The notes: generated by a model from the letters alone, not told the origin. A stretch of DNA of 35,877 bases from Candidatus Bathyarchaeota archaeon (GCA_013388895.1 JACAEK010000001.1:1-35877), one strand, 5' to 3'. Positions 8,839 through 17,253 are shown, counted from the stretch's first letter. Numbers and translations are program-made.

Positions 8839-9474
8839 TTATGTGGTTGCTGTGACTATCCAACGACTTTCAAAATAACCATCGTCGGATTTTCGCTCGC
8901 GTAATTTGACATTTGTGGTTTGGAAGTCTTTCAGAAGCCTCGTTATTTCTTGTTTATCAGAGAAATGGTGGGGAATACCTTTCTCTGGACCAGCTTGTTG
9001 AATAAAAGTGTCTCGTTCTACTTTTGTTCCCTTTCCATACATATGACTTTGCTTTGATTGAAAATTTATGATGAGAACACCTCTTTTCCTTAACACTCTG
9101 TGGATTTCAGAAATTGTTACTTGAATCCCTGCGAGCTTTTGATGATAGATTACAAAAAGACACATGACAGCATCAAAGTATGTATCTCTATAAGGCAGCA
9201 AATGCACATCGCCCTTCGCAATATAAGCCTTCAGATCTCGCTTTCTAAGCCTCTCCTTTGTAGAGTTTAAGCCAGTTTCCGATGTGTCCAATCCGTGAGC
9301 TTCAAATCCTTGGCTTGCCATGTAAACCAGATTTCTTCCTGCGCCGCATCCCAAATCAAGAACTCGCGTTTTTTTGTTCTGTTTTCTTAATGAAGTGGCA
9401 AAGTTGACAACTAGTTCATCGGGTTTTTCTGAACTATACCATTCTTCGCGCAGTATCTGATTCCACTCAATCAC
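8839..9474 (-). CDS. class I SAM-dependent methyltransferase
   Basis: A 211-residue Rossmann-fold methyltransferase. Motif I is RVLDLGCGAGRNLVYMA near residue 40, the acidic post-I loop is GLDTSETGL, motif II is AYIAKGDVHLLPYRDTYFDAV and motif III is EIHRVLRKRGVLIIN. The core matches Methyltransf_11/25-type small-molecule methyltransferases. No substrate-specific domain is present, and the neighbours (glycosyltransferase, HTH regulator) do not define the acceptor. The ATG start has no strong ribosome binding site, so leaderless translation is possible. Confidence 0.85.
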   Translation of the reverse strand: MIEWNQILREEWYSSEKPDELVVNFATSLRKQNKKTRVLDLGCGAGRNLVYMASQGFEAHGLDTSETGLNSTKERLRKRDLKAYIAKGDVHLLPYRDTYFDAVMCLFVIYHQKLAGIQVTISEIHRVLRKRGVLIINFQSKQSHMYGKGTKVERDTFIQQAGPEKGIPHHFSDKQEITRLLKDFQTTNVKLRERKSDDGYFESRWIVTATT

Positions 9475-9641
9475 TAATCTTTCCTCTTTTGTATTCTTTA
9501 GTTTTCACTACATTATTGTATGCATTTTTTTCCTAAAGCGTTATTTTTAAGGGTATATTGTCCTTTTAGCGTGGCGTCATTGGAAAGTAGACTTGAAAAA
9601 CATATTAGTAACATATTTAATAATTATGGGAGTGAAACAAA

Positions 9642-10202
9642 ATGAGTATATCTCCAGTTAAAAGACTAGTTCTTGAAACTATGTGGCTTCTTGATAAACC
9701 CGCTAAGGCTGCAGAAATTTCAAAAGATACTAGATTAAGCTTTCCCACGATTATGATGCACATAATTGGGCTTGCACGCATGGAATATGTGGAACAGAGA
9801 GAAAAAGGGTTCTATGTAATAACAGAAAAAGGCAAAAAAATGTTAGGTTTTCCCGAAATTACTAAGGAAAAGGCTAGCGAAATCTTGTCTTATTTACCTC
9901 TGGAGAAGTCGTTTCACTTCTATGTCGACATTGGAAAACCTTTAAACATCCATGCAGCAAGCCTTCAAGATTTCTGTGACAAAATTTTGAAAATTGACAT
10001 GGACTCAATGGAGTTTCACATCAACCGCGGAGATTTTGAGGCATGGTTTATGGATTTAGGCGACATTGAATTGGCGAGAAAAATGCTACTTCTTAAAGAA
10101 CAGAAAATATTTGGAGAAAACTTGCGCCAAAAACTCTACGAAATCGTAAAAAACCGCTACGAAGAGTTAACTAAAATAAGGAAAAACGAAAGCGTATCTT
10201 GA
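9642..10202 (+). CDS. winged-helix regulator fused to a DUF5752-like domain
   Basis: Residues 1-75 form a winged helix-turn-helix: ISPVKRLVLETMWLLDKPAK, then AAEISKDTRLSFPTIMMHII as recognition helix and the 'GFYVITEKGKKML' wing. The rest, with LEKSFHFYVDIGKPLNIHAA and MEFHINRGDFEAWF, recalls the archaeal DUF5752 family, where 'FHFYtdiG' and 'fHl-RGDFe-W' are typical; this name is from memory. It is probably a transcription factor responding to an unknown signal. A plausible TATA-like stretch (aacatatttaataattatg) lies just upstream at about 9606-9626. It converges on the FBP aldolase/phosphatase gene with only 6 bases between stops. Confidence 0.78.
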   Translation: MSISPVKRLVLETMWLLDKPAKAAEISKDTRLSFPTIMMHIIGLARMEYVEQREKGFYVITEKGKKMLGFPEITKEKASEILSYLPLEKSFHFYVDIGKPLNIHAASLQDFCDKILKIDMDSMEFHINRGDFEAWFMDLGDIELARKMLLLKEQKIFGENLRQKLYEIVKNRYEELTKIRKNESVS

Positions 10203-10208
10203 TAGGCT

Positions 10209-11330
10209 TTATGCTGGTTTGAAGCGTTCTTTGAGTTTTTCCAGAATTTGCCCTAAAGTTGTGTACTCCATCTCTTGAGGCCCGAGGCGTGCTGGTTCAA
10301 ACTCGCCCATGCGCCTAAGCATAGTGGCGTTTTCTAAGGCTTCATGTCTAGCTAATTCAAAGGCTGGGTCATTAAAGAGATCTGCCACCATAGGTTTGCC
10401 ATCATCATCCTTCGCAATTTCACCATTTGCAATTTGAAAACCTAAAGCAACCATTCTTGGAGGACCATCAAAAGCTGTGCATTTGGAATCTTCTAGTCCA
10501 ACAGGCATTATGGGTCCCCAGTGGCTTCCACGCATCCAACCCTCAACCAAATAGCTGTGCATGAAAGGAGAGAGAATTTCACCTACGGCGGGTAGCCCAT
10601 GTTGTGCCCGCACTATCATGACTGGGTCGTCTTTTCCGACGTATTTTACGGCAATCTGCGAAAGCCTGGTCACGCTGCCAGTGGCACATATTAGGTCGTC
10701 TCTAGCCCGCCAAACTCTAGAAATCATGTAACGTTGCACAGTACCAATTAGAGCAATTAGCTCGTACATTTCCTCTGGGCACTTAAGAACGACTTTTTTG
10801 TTTTCCAGCGTGTCCATAATCTCGAATTTGAAGCCTCCCGCCATGTTTGGATCAATAACAAGTCCCGCGGTGTTCATTGGGTCTGCGAAAATTCGGAAGA
10901 GCGGGAAGTTAAAGGCGCCAGCAGATGTTTTATCTGCGCCGAAAACTACGATTGGGTCAGAGCCTCTTTCTTCTATCTCCATTTCTGCAACGCCTGGACC
11001 CATTCCGCGGATGTTACCGCTGAAAGCTGTTTTCAGAAGGTCTTGTCCAGCGCCGTAGAGCTTCAGTTCTAGGGCTTTGTTTGCAGCTTCTTTAAATGTG
11101 TCCCATGCGAGCTTGTGGATGTCTGGGTTTGCTTCGCCTTTTTCATGCACCATAAGTAGTTCGAGGTCGTCTCCAGCGTTGAAAACAATGTGGTTGTTTA
11201 TTAGGCCTTTTTCGCTTGCCTGTTGAAGGTTTCTTTCGGCAATTTTGAAGAGTGGTTGGGGAACAACATGATGTCCTGCTAATGAGCCTACGTCACATTT
11301 AATTAGTGAAATTGTGGTTTTTCTAGACAT
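10209..11330 (-). CDS. fbp: fructose 1,6-bisphosphate aldolase/phosphatase (bifunctional, archaeal type)
   Basis: Catalyses both condensation of triose phosphates to FBP and its dephosphorylation to F6P, giving one-way gluconeogenesis. The 373 residues match the family's usual length (365-400). The N terminus (TTISLIKCDVGSLAGHHVVP) carries the metal-binding Asp and the GSxxGHH motif. Further family landmarks are NNHIVFNAGDDLELLM, GADKTSAGAFNFPLFRIFAD, DPNMAGGFKFEIMD and EYTTLGQILEKLKERF. The gene is divergent from a predicted DNA-binding protein whose start lies about 130 bases away, suggesting possible local regulation. Its presence implies an autotrophic or gluconeogenic carbon metabolism. 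Confidence 0.96.
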   Translation of the reverse strand: MSRKTTISLIKCDVGSLAGHHVVPQPLFKIAERNLQQASEKGLINNHIVFNAGDDLELLMVHEKGEANPDIHKLAWDTFKEAANKALELKLYGAGQDLLKTAFSGNIRGMGPGVAEMEIEERGSDPIVVFGADKTSAGAFNFPLFRIFADPMNTAGLVIDPNMAGGFKFEIMDTLENKKVVLKCPEEMYELIALIGTVQRYMISRVWRARDDLICATGSVTRLSQIAVKYVGKDDPVMIVRAQHGLPAVGEILSPFMHSYLVEGWMRGSHWGPIMPVGLEDSKCTAFDGPPRMVALGFQIANGEIAKDDDGKPMVADLFNDPAFELARHEALENATMLRRMGEFEPARLGPQEMEYTTLGQILEKLKERFKPA

Positions 11331-11463
11331 ACCACGTCACCTGATTTGGTCTTGGTCTAGAATAAACTGTTAGTTTTTGTAGCTTTGAAAAGATTCCCAA
11401 GGAAGAAGGGAAGAAACTATGAAATAATAAGGTTTCGTATAAGAGCTATAGAGGGTGACACTC

Positions 11464-11964
11464 ATGGAGAAGGTAAGGGTTGTATCAGTAAAAATGCCTG
11501 AGGACGTTTACAAAGAAATGCTTTTGCGTGTTCCAGAAGGTGAAAGAAGTGGCTTTATCTGCGACGCTGTGAAGGAGAAACTTGAAAAGACACCTAAACC
11601 CGACAAAATTCTGGAGTTGGAGCAAAGAGTTGGCAAAGTGGAAAAGGAATTGTCAGAGGTAAGGAAGTATCTTGCAGATTTAGAGTTACTCACATTTGAG
11701 CGCGGAAAGACAAATCCACATTCTTTTTGCCTAGACGAGATAGACAATAAGATAGTGGATTATCTAATTCATTATAAGGGTGCAACCACGCCTGAACTGG
11801 CGGAGTACTTGAAAACAAATAGATGGTTGGTTTTGAATCGGCTGAGGAGAATGCAAAAAGTCTCGAGAAAGCAACTCGGAGAATCAGTAATAGAATATTA
11901 TCCCGGAGAGAAATCTGGCAAGAAAAAAGCTTGGTGGATAAACGAACAACTCGTCGAAACATAA
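11464..11964 (+). CDS. predicted DNA-binding regulator: RHH-like domain, coiled coil and C-terminal winged helix
   Basis: The first 45 residues (MEKVRVVSVKMPEDVYKEML, then VPEGERSGFICDAVKEKLEK) look like a ribbon-helix-helix domain: a beta strand followed by two helices. A coiled coil follows (ILELEQRVGKVEKELSEVRK, about residues 53-80). The C-terminal 75 residues resemble a winged helix (DEIDNKIVDYLIHYKGATTP, then ELAEYLKTNRWLVLNRLRRM). An upstream GTG at 11455 extends the frame, but ATG 11464 has GGTGA 5 bases upstream and is preferred, giving 166 residues. It is divergent from fbp. A protein with two DNA-binding folds may bridge sites or bind as a higher oligomer. The ligand and targets are unknown. 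Confidence 0.7.
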   Translation: MEKVRVVSVKMPEDVYKEMLLRVPEGERSGFICDAVKEKLEKTPKPDKILELEQRVGKVEKELSEVRKYLADLELLTFERGKTNPHSFCLDEIDNKIVDYLIHYKGATTPELAEYLKTNRWLVLNRLRRMQKVSRKQLGESVIEYYPGEKSGKKKAWWINEQLVET

Positions 11965-12040
11965 TGCGAACGAGCTCTCCTCTAAGGCTCTAGACCCCCT
12001 TATATGTAGATTGAATCGAGTTTTCGATTAAAGACTGAAG

Positions 12041-12050
12041 CATATATGGT
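12041..12050 (+). promoter_or_regulatory. possible TATA element upstream of tRNA-Arg(CCG)
   Basis: The sequence CATATATGGT lies about 50 bases before the first base of the tRNA. Archaeal transcription normally starts about 25 bases downstream of the TATA element, which would leave a 5' leader of roughly 25 bases for RNase P to remove. A second AT-rich element (TTATAT) lies near 11999-12004, so the assignment is tentative. Confidence 0.35.
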
Positions 12051-12093
12051 AATAGTTAATTTGAGTTGCACCCAATTCTACTCTGCAGAAGAA

Positions 12094-12213
12094 GGGCCCG
12101 TAGCCCAGTACGGATTAAGGCGCCGAACCTACCAGAAAGAGGTGCGCAAGCCTCCGGACAATTCCAATACGGAAGAAAGCCGGAGAACCGGGGTTCAAAT
12201 CCCCGCGGGCCCG
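12094..12213 (+). tRNA. tRNA-Arg(CCG) with two predicted introns; CCA encoded at 12214-12216
   Basis: The acceptor stem is GGGCCCG (12094-12100) with CGGGCCC (12206-12212), then discriminator G and an encoded CCA. The T arm is CGGGG-TTCAAAT-CCCCG and the D loop AGTACGGATTA, both shared with the tRNA-Arg at 24500-24575. The anticodon arm is continuous only if two inserts are removed. Insert 1, 12126-12149 (24 nt, position 29/30), forms a textbook bulge-helix-bulge: central helix GCGC (12120-12123) with GCGC (12144-12147), 3-nt bulges on both sides cut after their second base, and inner helix ACCU (12127-12130) with AGGU (12140-12143). Insert 2, 12158-12177 (20 nt, canonical 37/38), has a weaker motif with one mismatch. 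The spliced RNA is 76 nt with anticodon stem CCGGC/GCCGG, loop CTCCGGA and anticodon CCG. Confidence 0.85.
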
Positions 12214-12257
12214 CCAAACTGACCAGATCCATTTCAACTCTTAAGTGGTTAAAACAG

Positions 12258-12665
12258 ATGAAAACCGAGGCTAAGGCTGCGAAAAAGAAAGACACAAGTA
12301 AAGCCTTTACGATTGATGTCAGAATTCCAACAAGAAGCCAAATTGTGGAGAACCCTCGGCGCGCGTGGTTCATTGGCGGCGGCTGGATTGACAGCCTCGA
12401 CCCCAAAGTAATTAATCTATATTGGCACAGGCGACAAAAACACTTCACCATATACAGTCTACTTCAGGTCTTGGAACATGAGACTCTACACACCGTTTTA
12501 GCAAGAATCATCGACTTGGAAACATCCCAGAAGCTTGACAATGTGCACCGCTCCATATGCGTTTGGCTAAACGATAACAAGCTTGTATTTGTAAACGAGA
12601 TACGAATAAAAGAATGGTTTTTCCCTCCATACATTGAAGAACCAACCGAAGACATGCTCGATTAA
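12258..12665 (+). CDS. small uncharacterised protein with an HExxH zinc-peptidase-like motif
   Basis: The open frame extends back across the tRNA gene, which cannot be coding; the first usable ATG after the tRNA is 12258, giving 135 residues. The central helix reads LLQVLEHETLHTVLARIIDL and contains HETLH, the HExxH signature of zincin metallopeptidases. A later His (NVHRSICVWL) could be a third ligand. The protein is shorter than most secreted zincins and has no signal peptide or transmembrane segment, so it would act in the cytoplasm. The motif can occur by chance, so catalytic activity is a hypothesis. The start lies only 42 bases after the encoded CCA and has no clear ribosome binding site. 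Confidence 0.65.
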   Translation: MKTEAKAAKKKDTSKAFTIDVRIPTRSQIVENPRRAWFIGGGWIDSLDPKVINLYWHRRQKHFTIYSLLQVLEHETLHTVLARIIDLETSQKLDNVHRSICVWLNDNKLVFVNEIRIKEWFFPPYIEEPTEDMLD

Positions 12666-12751
12666 ACATAGATTACCGACAGAACATTAACAAAAGGACT
12701 AAATCGCACTAGCTTAATGACTGTTTCTCTCAGCAAGGGTGTGCAAAAAAC

Positions 12752-13654
12752 TTGCAGGCAAAAGTGGCAGCAGCATTCGCAGCAGTCTACGTCATATGGG
12801 GTTCAACCTACCTAGCCATTAAATTCGTAATCGAAACAATCCCGCCGTTTTTCATGGCTGGCACCCGCTTCATCATTGCCGGACTAGTGCTCTATGCCTT
12901 TGCGCGAATACAGTCTCAAGGCAAGGCAATACGTGAAACAAAAGCCCACTGGGGCAGAGCCTTTATCATAGGAGGACTAATGCTTCTGGGCGGACATGGC
13001 GCGGTCGTGTGGACGGAGCAGTGGGTCCCTTCGGGACTTGTGTCTCTTTTGATTGCCACTGTACCTTTGTGGATGGTGTTTGTTGATTGGTTGCGTGGCG
13101 GTTCTGAACCAAGTGGCAGAATTGCTAGTGGACTCGTTTTAGGGTTTGTCGGTGTCGCTTTGCTTGTCGGCGGTTTAGAAAATTTAGGCGAAAGCCAAGT
13201 AGACATCGTTGGCGCCGCAATAGTTGTTTTTGGAGCATTTCTTTGGGCTAACGGTTCGCTCTACTCTCGTTCCGCCAAGCTTCCCTCATCGCCACTGTTG
13301 GCTACTGCCATGCAAATGACAGCAGGCGGATTGCTTCTACTATTAGCAAGTCTAGTTACAGGAGAATATTTGCGAATTAGACTGGATTTAATTTCGGCTC
13401 GTTCGCTGGCTTCTTGGATTTACCTAATTGTATTTGGCGCGCTTGTAGCATTCACTTCCTACATCTGGCTGCTAAAAGTAACCACTTCAGCCAAGGTTTC
13501 AACCTACGCTTATGTAAACCCAATAGTCGCAATGGTTCTAGGCTGGGCGCTTGCAGCCGAACCACTAACACTAAGAAACATATTGGCAGCTGCAATAATC
13601 TTAACAGCGGTCATACTCATAACCACCCATCAACCAAAAAGAAAGGGTGCATAG
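12752..13654 (+). CDS. EamA/DMT-family transporter
   Basis: A 300-residue integral membrane protein with about ten hydrophobic helices arranged as two EamA repeats. The first begins FAAVYVIWGSTYLAIKFVIE and the second FGAFLWANGSLYSR. Typical family markers are 'IWGSTYLAIKF' and the repeat-end 'LGWALAAEPLTLRNILAAAI'. Members export or import amino acids, nucleotide sugars or other small metabolites; the substrate cannot be told. The start is TTG at 12752; a GGGTG lies about 10 bases upstream and no ATG is available, so the start is moderately supported. It is convergent with the HDAC-family gene, with 21 bases between stops. Confidence 0.92.
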   Translation: MQAKVAAAFAAVYVIWGSTYLAIKFVIETIPPFFMAGTRFIIAGLVLYAFARIQSQGKAIRETKAHWGRAFIIGGLMLLGGHGAVVWTEQWVPSGLVSLLIATVPLWMVFVDWLRGGSEPSGRIASGLVLGFVGVALLVGGLENLGESQVDIVGAAIVVFGAFLWANGSLYSRSAKLPSSPLLATAMQMTAGGLLLLLASLVTGEYLRIRLDLISARSLASWIYLIVFGALVAFTSYIWLLKVTTSAKVSTYAYVNPIVAMVLGWALAAEPLTLRNILAAAIILTAVILITTHQPKRKGA

Positions 13655-13675
13655 CAACAAGGTGACGCAATTCTA

Positions 13676-14527
13676 TTAAACAGTTTTGGATTCATAAGCC
13701 CTCAAAAGCACGTTTATATCTTTTCCTACGGTTTCGCCTTGATAACCACCTTCCAACACAAAAAATGCAGGCTTATTTAACTCAGCCACACGCGTTCCAA
13801 TCGCTTCGTAACCTTTCTCAGTTAAACCAAGCGAAGCCAAATCGCCCATATGCGTGTCGAACCCAGCTGAAACTGCTATTAGCTCAAACCTGCTTACGTC
13901 AATGGAACTTAAAGCCTTATCAAGTGTCTTTGAGTGCACTTCGTCTCCACAGTCTGGTGGTAACGGGAAATTTAGGCAGTTCTTTTCAGAAACAGCGCCT
14001 GTACCAGGGTAATTCGGATGCCTATGTAAAGACACATACGTCACTTTCTCGTCGCCTAGAAAAATTTCCTGCGTTCCGTTTCCGTGATGTCCGTCAATAT
14101 CTAAAATCAGCGTAGGCTTGTCTAAATATTTGACTGCAATTGCAATGTTATTGAAGTAGCAGAAACCACGTGTATATGCGCCCAGAGCCGCGCCATTTCT
14201 GCCTACATGATGACCCGGTGGACGCATAATTGAAAACCCACCAACTTTAGCCGCGAGAACGGCTCCGCCTGCTGAAAGCCTCGCAAACTCGTAAATGTTG
14301 TCATACGCTGGCGTGTCAGGGTCTTCAACCAAGCTTTTCTTAACGTTCCAAACATAATCTGCATCGTGCACTTTAAGCAAGTCATCTTCAGAAGCTGGAT
14401 TAGGCTCTACAAAATCGTACCCCTGAGTCTTCAGAATCTCGGCAGCTCGTCTAACTCTTTCTGGACCTTCAATGTGCCACGTTCCATAGCCCAAACATTT
14501 TTCCGAAAAAACTATTTTTGTCCTCAT
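13676..14527 (-). CDS. histone deacetylase family protein (second copy, compact)
   Basis: At 283 residues it is shorter than the copy at 3126-4187 but keeps every catalytic element: MRPPGHHVGRNGA (paired His), ILDIDGHHGNGTQEIF (Asp/His zinc ligands), VSAGFDTHMGDLAS (third zinc Asp) and LEGGYQGET (Tyr). The beginning (KIVFSEKCLGYGTWHIEGPE, then 'RVRRAAEIL') is the usual capture loop of class II/AcuC-like deacetylases. The two copies differ clearly, so they are old paralogues, not a recent duplication. Substrates could be acetylated lysines or polyamines. It is divergent from argS, about 105 bases away, and begins with a clear ATG. Confidence 0.93.
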   Translation of the reverse strand: MRTKIVFSEKCLGYGTWHIEGPERVRRAAEILKTQGYDFVEPNPASEDDLLKVHDADYVWNVKKSLVEDPDTPAYDNIYEFARLSAGGAVLAAKVGGFSIMRPPGHHVGRNGAALGAYTRGFCYFNNIAIAVKYLDKPTLILDIDGHHGNGTQEIFLGDEKVTYVSLHRHPNYPGTGAVSEKNCLNFPLPPDCGDEVHSKTLDKALSSIDVSRFELIAVSAGFDTHMGDLASLGLTEKGYEAIGTRVAELNKPAFFVLEGGYQGETVGKDINVLLRAYESKTV

Positions 14528-14632
14528 GCACTTCTACACTCTTAATTGGATACATTTGTTTTTCAAATTAAAATATAACCTTAAACACTAAAAGATTTAG
14601 AATAATCACAGAAAAGTGGAGAAAAAGCGCTA

Positions 14633-16582
14633 ATGGTTTCTGAGAACCCGTTCGCCGTGTTTCATTCGGAATGCGAAAAAACCCTAGCGGATGCTTTGAA
14701 GAAGCTTTTTCCCAAGATCCAAATTACGAATCTAGCATTAGAGAAACCGCCAACTTCAGAATTTGGACAACTAGCTTCTTCATTATGCTTTGAGCTTGCT
14801 AAACAAGTTGCTGAAAAACCGTTTGCTTTAGCTAAACGCCTCGTTGAGTCCATGGACAAGAAGCAGTTTCACCTGATTGAATATATCGTTCCAGCTGGAG
14901 CAGGCTACATAAACTTCCATTTGGATTTTGGCAAGTTCTCGGCTCTGACAATTGAATCGGTTAAGGAATTTGACACTGATTATGGATTTGTCAAAGTCGA
15001 GAAACCGTTGAAAATCATTGTGGAACACACTAGCGTAAATCCGCTTCATCCCATACACATTGGACAAGCTAGAAATCCCGTGCTCGGCGACACAATCGCT
15101 CGCTTGCTCTCAGCACGGGGGCACTCGGTTTACAGGCATTATTACATTGACGATGTGGGTCGTCAAACCTCTGTCGTGGCTTTTGGCTATGACAAACTTG
15201 GCAAACCTAAACCCGACACTAAACCAGACCATTTTATCGGTCCAATCTACACAATCACAAGCTGCCTAATTGAAATAGACCGCCTAAAAAAGGAGCTTAA
15301 ACGCGCCAAAACTGTGCAAGCAGAAGAGGAAATCATCAAAATCAACCGAGAACTAGACGAGTGGGTAGCCATATCAGCAGAACTGGAAAGCAAGTATCCG
15401 CAGCTTTTTGGACAGCTTTTGGACAAGATAAGTGAAGATGAAGATCCTGAAAATGCGGTTAACAAGTTGAATAAGGCTTACGAGGAAGGAGAAACCAAAG
15501 CGAAAAATCTCGTACGAGAAGTCGGCACTTTATGTTTTGAAGGCTTTAGGCAAACTCTAAACCGCATTGGCGTCTCCTATGACTCGTGGGACTGGGAAAG
15601 TGACTTCGTCTTAGGCGGACATGTTGCGGAAGTAATGCAAAAACTGAAAAAATCGCCATACGTTTTCATGCAAAATCGTGTCTGGGAATTTAACGCAGAA
15701 GAAGTTGCCCAAAAACTTAATCTTAAAGCTAAGTTAGGCTTGAAAGAAGATTACAAAATTCCTTCTTTAACGCTTGCACGTTCCGACGGCACTACACTTT
15801 ACACGACACGAGACATCGCCTACACGTTGTGGAAATTCCAAAAGGCTCAAAAAGTCGTTAACGTGATCGGCATGGAGCAAGCTTTAGCACAGTTGCAGTT
15901 GAAGATTGCGCTTTATGCGTTAGGCTTCGCCGAATACGCTGACAACCTAATCCATTTTGCGTATAATTTGGTGAGTCTTCCTGGTTACAGGATGAGCAGT
16001 CGAAGAGGGCGTTATATAACATTTGACGAAGTGATGGACGAGGCGGTTAAACGAGCATACGACGAAGTTTCTAAGCGTTCGCCACAGCTTTCTAACGAAG
16101 AAAAACAGAAAATTGCAGATTTTGTTGGCATAGGCGCTGTACGCTATGCACTGGCAGAAGTTGACCCTGCAAAACCAGTGGTTTTCACGTGGGATAGAGT
16201 GCTGAACTTCGAAACAAACAGTGCACCCTACATTCAATACACACACGCAAGAGCATGCAGCATTTTACGGAAGGCAGCAAAAAAACCCGAAAAACCATCC
16301 TATGAAACGCTAAAAGAAAAGGTAGAGCATGAAATAGTCTTGAGTTTAGCAAGTTTTCCAGATGCCTTTGCAGAAGCCACAGAATACCTTAAACCTAGCA
16401 TGATTGCCGACTTTGCGAATGCCTTATCTGACAAGTTCAACACGTTCTACAATGCTTTGCCGGTTATAAAAGCTGAATCGCAAGAGCTTAGTGATGCAAG
16501 ACTTGCCTTAGTTGATGTTGTCAGAATTGTGTTAAGGAACGCGCTCAACCTAATCGGTATTGTAGCTCCAGAAAAAATGTAG
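14633..16582 (+). CDS. argS: arginyl-tRNA synthetase
   Basis: Class I synthetase that charges tRNA-Arg; two tRNA-Arg genes lie in this window. The 649 residues include the N-terminal Add-1 domain that reads the D loop (about 1-120), the HIGH-like motif in NPLHPIHIGQARNPVLGD, the MSSRRG version of KMSKS and a helical anticodon-binding DALR domain at the C terminus (TNSAPYIQYTHARACSILRK). An insert of about 90 residues rich in Lys/Glu (residues ~215-300) follows the HIGH region and looks like a helical hairpin often seen in archaeal ArgRS. The ATG start at 14633 is preceded by GGAG near 14616. It is convergent with deoC, with 2 bases between stops. Confidence 0.97.
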   Translation: MVSENPFAVFHSECEKTLADALKKLFPKIQITNLALEKPPTSEFGQLASSLCFELAKQVAEKPFALAKRLVESMDKKQFHLIEYIVPAGAGYINFHLDFGKFSALTIESVKEFDTDYGFVKVEKPLKIIVEHTSVNPLHPIHIGQARNPVLGDTIARLLSARGHSVYRHYYIDDVGRQTSVVAFGYDKLGKPKPDTKPDHFIGPIYTITSCLIEIDRLKKELKRAKTVQAEEEIIKINRELDEWVAISAELESKYPQLFGQLLDKISEDEDPENAVNKLNKAYEEGETKAKNLVREVGTLCFEGFRQTLNRIGVSYDSWDWESDFVLGGHVAEVMQKLKKSPYVFMQNRVWEFNAEEVAQKLNLKAKLGLKEDYKIPSLTLARSDGTTLYTTRDIAYTLWKFQKAQKVVNVIGMEQALAQLQLKIALYALGFAEYADNLIHFAYNLVSLPGYRMSSRRGRYITFDEVMDEAVKRAYDEVSKRSPQLSNEEKQKIADFVGIGAVRYALAEVDPAKPVVFTWDRVLNFETNSAPYIQYTHARACSILRKAAKKPEKPSYETLKEKVEHEIVLSLASFPDAFAEATEYLKPSMIADFANALSDKFNTFYNALPVIKAESQELSDARLALVDVVRIVLRNALNLIGIVAPEKM

Positions 16583-16584
16583 AA

Positions 16585-17253
16585 TTAGGGTGCGCCTTTG
16601 ATTATTGCCACCGCAGTGCTTGTTCCTATGCGGTTTGCGCCCGCATTTATCATGGCTACTGCATCAGCGTAAGTTCTTATGCTGCCTGCAGCCTTAACGC
16701 CCATGTTTTCGCCCACTGTCTGCCGCATAAGCTTGATATCTTCTACGGTTGCTCCGCCAAACAAGCCAGTTGAGGTTTTGACAAAATCTGCGCCAGCCTC
16801 TTTGACAAGTTTGCACGCGGTGACTTTCTCGTCTCTTGTTAACTGGGCAGATTCGATTATTACTTTGACTATTACTTTCTTCGCTAATCGCCTAGCGTCT
16901 ACGACTGCTGCTATATCCTGTTTTACAAGTTCATAATCGCCTGATTTTAAGGCGCTCTGGTTAATGACCATGTCCAATTCTTGTGCGCCATCTTCAACGG
17001 CTTTAACTGCCTCAAATGTCTTTATTTCTGGCAACGAAGCGCCGAATGGGAAGCCTATTGTTGAGCAGACTTTAACATTAGAATTTTTTAAAAGGTCTGC
17101 AGCGAGTTTCACGTAGAACGAGTTGGCAACAGCACATTTAAAGCCATATTGAATGGCTTCTTTGCAAAGTTTTGTAATTTCGCTCTTTGTTGCAGTTGCC
17201 TTCACATTAGTAGAATCTATCATTTTAGCCAGCTCTTCTTTTTGAAGCCGCAA
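16585..17253 (-). CDS. deoC: deoxyribose-phosphate aldolase
   Basis: Class I aldolase that interconverts 2-deoxyribose 5-phosphate and acetaldehyde plus glyceraldehyde 3-phosphate in deoxynucleoside breakdown. The TIM-barrel landmarks are all visible in 222 residues: MIDSTNVKATAT, CSTIGFPFGAS, the Asp of 'AQELDMVINQ', the Schiff-base strand VIVKVIIESAQLTR, 'AGADFVKTSTG' with the second Lys, and the phosphate-binding GVKAAGSIRTYADA and 'GANRIGTS'. The start is TTG at 17253 with GGTGA 6 bases upstream; the alternative ATG at residue 11 would remove only a few residues before the first strand. Confidence 0.96.
   Translation of the reverse strand: MRLQKEELAKMIDSTNVKATATKSEITKLCKEAIQYGFKCAVANSFYVKLAADLLKNSNVKVCSTIGFPFGASLPEIKTFEAVKAVEDGAQELDMVINQSALKSGDYELVKQDIAAVVDARRLAKKVIVKVIIESAQLTRDEKVTACKLVKEAGADFVKTSTGLFGGATVEDIKLMRQTVGENMGVKAAGSIRTYADAVAMINAGANRIGTSTAVAIIKGAP

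Noticed and set aside
12094-12213. Reading the tRNA as having a single intron
   Set aside because: With any single insert removed, the anticodon stem does not pair (CCGAA against GCCGG) and no loop with U33 is formed; two inserts give a perfect arm.
12066-12257. Upstream extension of the HExxH protein's open frame through the tRNA region
   Set aside because: It crosses the complete tRNA-Arg gene with its introns; the frame is open by chance, and an ATG directly after the tRNA gives a clean start.
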